Source: Castanea sativa | Taxonomy: Eukaryota; Streptophyta; Magnoliopsida; Fagales; Fagaceae | Reading direction: 5' to 3' | Assembly (NCBI RefSeq): GCF_040712315.1 | Contig: NC_134017.1 | Span: 9,640,001-9,704,000, forward strand | DNA: 64,000 nt | Shown here: piece after piece, positions 56,020 to 64,000 of the stretch | How positions within the stretch are numbered: position 1 is the first letter of the stretch | Layout: every line of letters starts with the position of its first letter | Program-made: the position numbers and the translations under genes | Notes under the pieces: model-generated | Databases searched by the model: none | The model's input: only the letters and a program-made list of their open reading frames with translations | What the model was told of the DNA's origin: nothing

Positions 56020-57540
56020 ACATTAAGTAAAACTGTTCACTGTTTTCTCATATAAATTGTTCACTCTCTTTTTTGCGTAAATTATTTTTTGTTCACTATT
56101 TAAAAAATTGTTCGTTGTTTTCTCATAAAACACCTAGTAAAATCGTGTTTTCTAAATTTAAACGTCAAATTTGGATGCTTTTTCATGTTTGAATTTCACA
56201 ATAATTGAATCTATTTTTCTGCATTGATAAAACCTACTTCTATATTAATAAAATTTTCTCTCTGCACATCATGTTTACTGTATATTCGAATCTGCTTACT
56301 GCATTCATAAAATTTGTTTTTTGCATTAAGTAAAACTGTTCACTGTTTTTTCATAAAAATTGTTCACTGTTTTCTGCATAAACTATTTCTAGCATTCTGC
56401 GTAAAATTATTTTCTGTTCAGGATTATTTAAAAAATTGTTCACTCTCTTTTTTGCGTAAATTATTTTTTGTTCACTATTTAAAAAATTGTTTGCTGTTTT
56501 CTCATAAAACACCTAGTGAAATCGTGTTTTCTAAATTTAAACGTCAAATCTGAATGCTTTTTCATGTTTGAATTTCACAATAATTGAATCTATTTTTCTG
56601 CATTGATAAAACCTACTTCTATATTAATAAAATTTTCTCTCTGCACATCATGTTTACTGTATATTCGAATCTGCTTACTGCATTCATAAAATTTGTTTTT
56701 TGCATTAAGTAAAACTGTTCACTGTTTTCTCATAAAAATTGTTCACTGTTTTCTGCATAAACTATTTCTAGCATTCTGCGTAAAATTATTTTCTGTTCAG
56801 GATTATTTAAAAAATTGTTCACTCTCTTTTTTGCGTAAATTATTTTTTGTTCACTATTTGAAAAATTGTTCGTTGTTTTCTCATAAAACACCTAGTAAAA
56901 TCGTGTTTTCTAAATTTAAACGTCAAATTTGAATGCTTTTTCATGTTTGAATTTCACAATAATTGAATCTATTTTTCTGCATTGATAAAACCTACTTCTA
57001 TATTAATAAAATTTTCTCTCTGCACATCATGTTTACTGTATATTCAAATCTGCTTACTGCATTCATAAAATTTGTTTTTTGCATTAAGTAAAACTGTTCA
57101 CTGTTTTCTCATAAAAATTGTTCATTGTTTTCTGCATAAACTATTTCTAGCATTCTGCATAAAATTATTTTCTGTTCAACATTATTTAAAAAATTGTTCA
57201 CTCACTTTTCTACGTAAATTATTTTTTGTTCACTATTTAAAAAATTGTTTGCTGTTTTCTCATAAAACACCTAGTGAAATCGTGTTTTCTAAATTTAAAC
57301 GCCAAATCTGAATGCTTTTTCATGTTTGAATTTCACAATAATCGAATCTATTTTTCTGCATTGATAAAGTCTACTTCTACATTAATAAAATTTTCTCTCT
57401 GCACATCATGTTTACTATATATTCGAATCTGCTTATTGCATTCATAAAATCTTTTTTTTTTTTGCATTAAGTAAAACTGTTCACTGTTTTCTCATAAAAA
57501 TTGTTCATTGTTTTCTGCATAAACTGTTTTTGCATTGGCG
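56020..57540. repeat. Left-arm 379-bp tandem repeats
   Basis: TTTTTTGCATTAAGTAAAACTG recurs at about 56312, 56691, 57070 and 57455, a 379-bp period (last about 386), after a degenerate partial unit at about 56020. Units contain repeated TTGTTCACTG words and GTTTAAATTT complements. The similar 79-codon frames in each unit are by-products of the repeat. Confidence 0.92.
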
Positions 57541-57803
57541 CGGTTATTGCACTTAAATGGTTTTTGTGTTTTTTTTTTTATTTTAAATATGTAACCATAT
57601 GAATAATGGACAAACTCCATGAAAGAAAAATGAGTGATTCGTATAAATCACCTAATGGTAAGTGCCTCAAATAATTCAAATTTGTGAAAAAGTTCGAATT
57701 AGTTGAATGTAGAAATTTGGGAAAAATCAATGGAAAATCAATGAACGTACCAAATCGTGAATGTGTACATAAGATGTACAAATAGTCTAGACTTGTTGAG
57801 AAA

Positions 57804-60085
57804 TTTGACTTCATTGAAAGTACAAAATAATGAAAATTCAATGGAAAAGTATGTACGTTAGATGTACAGATCGTATGAATTTGTTTAAAAATTTGAATTT
57901 GTTGAATGTACAAAACCGTGAAAACTCAAGGAAAAATAGTGTACATTAGATGTACAGATAATACGAATTTGTTGAAAAATTCGAATTCGTTGAGTGTGTA
58001 AAATCGTGAAAATTCAAATGAAAATTGAAGAACATACCAAATTAAGTAAACTCAATGGAAAATTAATTACATTAGATGTATAGAACATCCAAATTTGTTT
58101 CCAAATTTGAAGTTGTCAAATGTACAAAATTGTGAAAATTCAATTTAAAACTGTTTACTAATGTACTGATCATCTTGATTTGATGAAAATTTCAACATTA
58201 TTGAATGAACAAAATCGTGTAAACTCAATGGAAAATCAAAGAACGTACCAAATCATTGAGCAGCACATGTAGCACTGCAAACATCAATGTAGCAATGGTG
58301 GATAGCTCACCCCCAAAATTGATGCAAAAACTTTCCAGGGATGCTCTGCATCCTTGAAAACAGTGCATTACAAAGGGTTGCATATTTGTGTATTCATGTG
58401 AGTGTGGATGGGTACTTCTGGTCAGGGCTCAATAGTACCGAGCTGTTGAACAGCACATGCAGAACTGTTTACTATCTTTGGTCATTTTCAAGGATGCTAC
58501 TCAAAATGCTCTTCCCATAATCTGTGACTACTAGTTAGAAGTAATAGCACATGGGTATTTCTGGTCAGGGCTCAACAAGTAATGTACAATAAATCTAATT
58601 TGGGTGATAAGTGTTATGTGTGTAACATTTCAAATTACACAAACAGAATATTGGAAACTTCAACATATCTAACTAGAGGCATTTCACTTCCTAAGGTGTT
58701 TCCTACATTACAAAGCAGAGGACATTGTCCAACGAAAGCACAAGAATCATATGTAGCAACAAAGAACAGCAGGGAAAAAATGAGCAAGTGATTTCATATA
58801 AACTTAGCCAAAACTAATGAACAGTTAATCTTTAGATTTGCAAAAGTTGAATGTACATAATCATCAGTTGTCAGACATTAACAACAACATTTTGTATTGC
58901 ACATAACGTGTAGACATTAACAACAACGTTTAATGTTCGTAGGTAGAAATTTTTAGAAATCATCATTACTTGAATCTAAGAAGTCTAAATATCTCTTTCA
59001 TCATCTAACGCAGTAACTTCATTAATAGACTTGATGGCTCGCTCTTGCGCCTTCCCCTTTAGATGCTTCCTAGCTTTTTGGATTGCATGAAAACGGTTTA
59101 ATCGCCTTTGCATTTGATTGTTCTCTTGTTCAAGACGAGCAAGTATGTTGACAGGTTCATCTCTAGGTAACTCAGCTGAGCGTGCCTTAGGAACTCGTAA
59201 CTCATGCCATCGACAATACACCTCCAACTCACACCTCTTCTCGTATAGGATTGATTATGGTGGTTCTGCTACGGTGAACTCTATTGCAGTGGTATCTGTA
59301 CTTAGTTTTGTAGGTTTACCAACCATGATGTGCTCGACACTTCCAAGACTGTCATACGTGTATATTGGAATATTAAGGAAATCTCTCATCTTTCCAACCC
59401 ATTTCCCTCCATAGTGGTCTGTGTATGTCTGTAGTTGTTGATCTCCTGGAACTTGTGATAATATATTTGTTGAAGTAGATCTAAACTTGTTTCGCATTGT
59501 ACAATTTGATGTTGAGGTGTTGCGACTCATAGCTTAGTCGATCTATGAAATTATTGGGGGTAGAAATAAGATCATTATTGTGGTGCATTTATAACCTCAT
59601 TTCATATTCCAAGCATTATAATTTCAGTTATTAAGACTTGTCATGTCAATACAGGCTGGAAAAACACTACATGAACAGGATTTTAAATGTTCCCAATGTC
59701 ACAATGAGATTTGAAAATGTGGGCGATAGTTGCAGTGTTCTTGAACAGAGAATCATATTTAATTGACACAGTGCTATGTCCCTGGCACCAGGGTACGATT
59801 ATTCATATACTTAAGTATTCTCATGAATGTGGCTGATATGGCTGAACAGTGTGTGAAATCGTGCCGAGCTGTTAAGCAACATGTGTGAAACAGTGGCGTC
59901 TATTGGCACATATGGTTCGTATGACTACAGTTGGTGCTACAGCAGCGGACTAGTGACGTGTTTTCAAAAAACTACTCGTGCCATAGTTGGTGCTACATCA
60001 TGTTTTCTGCATAAATTATTCACTGTTCATTAGGTGTTTTATGATCCACATGCTCTAATACCAATGACTACTCAGGAGAGAGCAT

Positions 60086-60136
<51 letters not shown>

Positions 60137-60651
60137 TGTCTTTTTTGGTAATTTACAACTCAAACCGCCACTTTTATAAGTATTAGCCAAACACTCAACT
60201 TTGTCAAAAAGCATTTTTTGATAGTTTTTACCAAACATACTGCTTAAAGAACTGTTTGAAAAAGCTGAACCAAACTCACCTTAGTAAAACTAATAGATTG
60301 TGGTTTTTTAGTCCTTTGAACCCACTCTTTTTTTTTCTTTTTTTCTTTGGGAATTACACTTTACCCACCTATGATTTGTCTCAAATTTAACTTACCCACC
60401 CATGGTTTCATTTTTGACACTTAACCCATTTTTGACATTTAGCTAGAAAATAATTCTAAAATTATGTAATAATAACTCATTTAGTTATAATTTCTCAAAA
60501 ATATATATAAAGAAAATTCAGGATTAAAGCCATGCAACGCATGAAATTTTCACTAGTATCTTTTATAAATTTAAGCATTAAAAAACATTTCATCCACACT
60601 TTAAGGGTATCATTTGATTCATTTCTTTCAATTTAAATTTTGAACGAATCC

Positions 60652-60710
<59 letters not shown>

Positions 60711-61519
60711 CATTCTATTACACTCCTTCCAAAATGGCAAAATGATAGATAGTTTGATAGCCATCCAAACGCATCACAAAACAAATTTTTTTTTTTTATG
60801 AAAAACAAAAATCTTTTTTTAAAAAATCTTTTAAATATCGTAGGACATTTCACTTTTGTTATGTTTTTAGTTGATACCACTTCTATTTCTTGCAAAGTGA
60901 CATTGTCTAGAAGTTCTTGTTCCACGTGTAATAGACAGTTTATTTAATTCAGTGTTAATTGTAGCTATGTATCTTATTAGACTTTGTTTCATAAAATTGC
61001 TAAAGAAACATGACTTTTTCTATACCTCTTGTTTCAAATTTATTTGACTTTCCTCTACTAATGGTCACGTTCTAATGTCAACTCGTACTTTTGATTGGAA
61101 GATTATTGCATATATTAAGCCTATGTGAGCGGACTCTGATTGGACCAAATATTGTGTATTGTTCCCCATTCAGGAATCAGCTAGAAAATCTTTTGGTTTC
61201 TAAAGCATGGAAGCAATAGGCAGTAGAAATTTAAAAGAGACATTTAGCACTTGTATTGCATTAAATTTTGTAGAAATACAATGTAGCTTAGTATGAAAAT
61301 AATACACATGAAAAATACTTTAAAAAAATTATGAGAATGGCATTATAATGTAATTAAAAATGTGCAATTACTAGTGTTTGTACAATGCAGTTGTTCAATA
61401 CTAATGATTAGGTACCCAGGCCACAAGTATGAAAGAAGTTGCTGTACAATCTGCAAGCTAGCCAGCTTTAAAAGACTACAATGGGAGGTGTATGCATCCC
61501 TGTAAAAGTAGATTTGTAC
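57804..61519. other. Core of the giant MULE
   Basis: Single-copy core between the arms. 57804-58250 has six or so loosely repeated GTGAAAATTCAATGGAAAAT / ACATTAGATGTAC units continuing the arm theme. 58260-58800 is less AT-rich without a recognisable protein. 58985-59530 holds an unidentified frame. 60088-60134 and 60653-60708 are (TA)n runs. 60045-60065 has a decayed antisense tRNA-Met PBS-like GCTCTAATACCA. 60349-60440 resembles the TIR of the Pack-MULE. 60531-60556 resembles a Helitron 3' end (CATGCAACGCATG hairpin, then CTAG|T). Confidence 0.6.
58985..59530 (-). pseudogene. Unidentified ORF in MULE core, one stop
   Basis: An ATG at 59530 opens a frame of about 181 codons broken once by TAA (after TVAEPP, where CAA would fit). 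The N-terminal half reads GDQQLQTYTDHYGGKWVGKM and FLNIPIYTYDSLGSVEHIM. The C-terminal half has ELEVYCRWHELRVP and then a charged helical stretch (LARLEQENNQMQRRLNRFHA, ERAIKS) likely to be a coiled coil, ending in EVTALDDERDI. I do not recognise the family. The amino-acid composition looks protein-like, unlike nearby frames, so it is probably a former transposon or captured gene. Confidence 0.5.
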
Positions 61520-63614
61520 TTTCTCAACAAGTCTAGACTATTTGTACATCTTATGTACACCTTCACGATTTGGTACGTTCATTGATTTTCCATCGATTTT
61601 TCCCAAATTTCTACATTCAACTAATTCGAACATTTTTACAAATTCGAATTATTTGAGGCACTTACCATTAGGTGATTTATATGAATCACTCATTTTTCAT
61701 TCATGGAGTTTGTCCTTTATTCATATGGTTACATATTTAAAAAAACACAAAAACCATTTAAGAGAAATAACCGCGCCAAAGCTAAAAACAGTTTATGCAG
61801 AAACAGTGAACAATTTTTATGAGAAAATAGTGAACAGTTTTACTTAATGCAAAAAAAAAAAAGATTTTATGAATGCAGTAAGCATATTTGAATATACAGT
61901 AAACTGGATGTGCAGAGAGAAAATTATATTAATGTAGAAACATATTTATAAATGCAGAAAAATAGATTCGATTATTATGAAATTCAAACATGAAAAAGCA
62001 TTCAGATTTGGCGTTTAAATTTAGAAAACACGATTTCACTAGACGTTTTATGAGAAAACAGTGAACAATTTTTTAAATAGTGAACAAAAAATAATTTACG
62101 CAGAAAAGATAGTGAACAATTTTTTAAATAATGCTGAACAAAAATAATTTTAAGCAAAATGCTAGAAATAGTTTATGCAGAAAACAGTGAAATTTTTTTA
62201 TGAGAAAACAGTGAACAATTTTACTTAAGGCAAAAAATAGATTTTATGAATGCAGTAAGCAGATTCGAATATACAGTAAACATGATGTGCCGAGTGCAAA
62301 TTTTATTAATGTAGAAACAGATTTTATCAATGCAGAAAAATAGATTCGATTATTGTGAAATTCAAACATGAAAAAGCATTCAGATTTGGCGTTTAAATTT
62401 AGAAAACACGATTTTACTAGGTGTTTTATGAGAAAACAGCGAACAATTTTTTAAATAGTGAACAAAAAATAATTTACGCAGAAAAGTGAGTGAACAATTT
62501 TTTAAATAATGCTGAACAGAAAATAATTTTATGCAGAATGCTAGAAATAGTTTATGCAGAAAACAGTGAACAATTTTTATGAGAAAACAGTGAACAGTTT
62601 TACTTAATGCAAAAAACAAATTTTATGAATGCAGTAAGCAGATTCGAATATACAGTAAACATGATGTGCAGAGAGAAAATTTTATTAATGTAGAAGTAGA
62701 TTTTATCAATGCAGAAAAATAGATTCAATTATTGTGAAATTCAAACATGAAAAAGCATTCAAATTTGGAGTTTAAATTTAGAAAACACGATTTTACTAGG
62801 TGTTTTATGAGAAAACAGCGAACAATTTTTTAAATAGTGAACAGAATATAATTTACGCAAAAAAGAGAGTGACCAATTTTTATGAGAAAACAGTGAACAG
62901 TTTTACTTAATGTAGAAATTAAATTCATATTTTGAAATTAAAATCTCTGTATTTTACAATGCTTCTATTTAAATAAATAAATACATAAAAAAGCTACTTA
63001 TTTTTATGTTTATGTTTATTTGTCGATAATCCCAAAAAAAAGAAAAGAAAAGAAAAGTTACAAGGTACTCGAGCTTAGTGAGCTGGAGTACTGTAGAAAT
63101 AAAATAAACAACACTTTATGTTTATGTTTATTTGTCAATAATCCCAAAACAAAATAAAATAAAGTTACAAGGTACTCGAGCTTGGTGAGCTCGAGTACTA
63201 TAGAAATAAAATAAACAACATTTTATGATTATGTTTATTTGTCGATAATCCCAAAAAAACAAAAAAAGGTACAAGGTACTTGAGCTTGGTGAGCTCGAGT
63301 ACTGTAGAAATAAAATAATTGACTTTTTATTTATAAAAGGTACTCGAGCATGTTATACTCGAGTATTGTGTTGCATGGTACTCGAGTATACCAAGCTCGA
63401 GTATCACATTATTTTTTTATTCGCCAAATTTCCACCTCAGCAGTGCCACAGTGGCAAAACTTCTAGGAACTCAAGTGTCTTAAACTCGAGTTCCAAATGG
63501 TACTCGAGTTTGGAAAACTCGAGTACCATAAAAGTGGTATTTCCCTATTTAGTTCCGAAACAGTGTTTTTTTGCTAAAAATTTCTTAAAATTGTGGTATT
63601 GGGCCATTTTGGCC
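61520..63614. repeat. Right inverted arm of the giant MULE
   Basis: Reverse complement of 55117-57803 with fewer units: three ~103-bp units (about 63010-63310) against five, and about three to four 379-bp-type units, one shortened. It has 11 CTCGAG sites, plus decayed ones (CTCAAG, CTTGAG). The inner limit is the TTTCTCAACAAGTCTAGAC at 61520, matching GTCTAGACTTGTTGAGAAA ending at 57803. Confidence 0.9.
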
Positions 63615-63623
63615 AAAAAACTG

Positions 63624-64000
63624 ATTAGTATCTTTCTTAGATACCAATCTGATTTTCTTTAACATACGCAGATTTTTGAAATAAAGAAAAAGATTAAACA
63701 TATTTGTGTTTGTTTTAATTCATGATTGCATAAATTTAAATTATGAGTGAAACTCTCTTCTTAAAGAAAAATCATTTTCATTTTTTTCTTACATCTAAAA
63801 AACAGATCTGATATTTTTGTTATTAAAACCATTTTTTTATCTCTTAAAAACATATCTGAAATTTTTAACCAACCAAAAGACTTTTATTTTTATTGAATAA
63901 AAATAGATCTAATCTTTTACAAAACTCAAAACCATTTTTTTATCTCTTAACCAACCAAAAGACTTTTATTTTTATTGAATAAAAACATATCTGAATTTTT
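63624..64000. other. AT-rich right edge with short duplicated block
   Basis: No gene. AACCATTTTTTTATCTCTTA and CCAACCAAAAGACTTTTATT occur twice (about 63827-63890 and 63931-63985). Words such as CAGATCTGATATTTTT recall the sequence on the other side of the MULE. Confidence 0.5.

Larger units (their letters stand above)
55117..63614. mobile_element. Giant Mutator-type element with 2-2.7-kb inverted arms
   Basis: An 8498-bp element flanked by a perfect 9-bp duplication AAAAAACTG (55108-55116, 63615-63623). Both ends begin GGCCAAAATGGCCCAATACC on their own strand. Left arm 55117-57803 and right arm about 61520-63614 are inverted copies of each other, made of the same three zones: CTCGAG palindromes, ~103-bp repeats and 379-bp repeats. 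The core is about 3.7 kb. The 9-bp TSD puts it with Mutator-like (foldback/TIR-MULE) elements. No transposase domain is recognisable. Confidence 0.9.

Noticed and set aside
56314..57311. Three near-identical 79-codon frames ([11 protein letters not shown]...) and a fourth in the right arm
   Set aside because: They arise from the 379-bp noncoding tandem repeat; the repeat is conserved equally in all frames and continues past the frames.

Overview
The window reads as nuclear DNA from a woody flowering plant. It is very AT-rich, gene-poor and full of nested, decayed plant transposons. The dispersed LTR, SINE and MITE families would fit Fagaceae (oak or chestnut), but that is an inference that cannot be proved here. 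Three genes look intact. All are small secreted invertase/pectin-methylesterase inhibitor-like (PMEI) genes on the minus strand, at 17468-18007, 26731-27270 and 43634-44179.

Layout. 1-3545: a broken L1-type LINE, minus strand. 3560-8165: remains of two different hAT transposase genes, cut up by copia LTRs. 8166-12840: a TIR-less NBS-LRR (TNL) resistance pseudogene whose 5' end gives way to an LTR fragment; it has three stop codons and a ruined splice donor. 13100-16650: exon-like scraps, one clearly from an RRM RNA-binding protein. 17000-39100: a tandem array of PMEI-bearing units (two intact genes, one pseudogene, ghost copies), each unit carrying its own insertions: a Pack-MULE, a LINE, two SINEs and a solo LTR. 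39700-43000: a candidate Helitron and MITEs. 43634-44179: the more divergent PMEI gene. 44180-54000: LTR-derived sequence with two solo LTRs (the second at 54010-55015), a nested hAT MITE and truncated LTRs. 55117-63614: an 8.5-kb Mutator-type element with giant inverted arms built from tandem repeats, flanked by a perfect 9-bp target-site duplication.

Most notable. (1) A Pack-MULE (21284-23032) carries a beta-1,3-glucanase (GH17/CBM43) gene fragment with an antisense MAPKKK fragment inside it; its 9-bp TSD has an unfilled paralogous counterpart near 28974. (2) The giant palindromic MULE at 55117-63614 has 15 CTCGAG sites in the outer left arm, 379-bp and ~103-bp tandem repeats, unequal arms and an unrecognised coiled-coil-like reading frame in its core. 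(3) All three LTRs with both ends and matching TSDs in view are solo LTRs, pointing to strong LTR-LTR recombination at this locus.

Together the sequence shows a small PMEI cluster expanding by tandem duplication beside a dying resistance gene, in a transposon nest where several inactivating changes look like decay of methylated CpG (CGA to TGA, a lost CG at a splice donor, CTCGAG to CTCAAG or CTTGAG).
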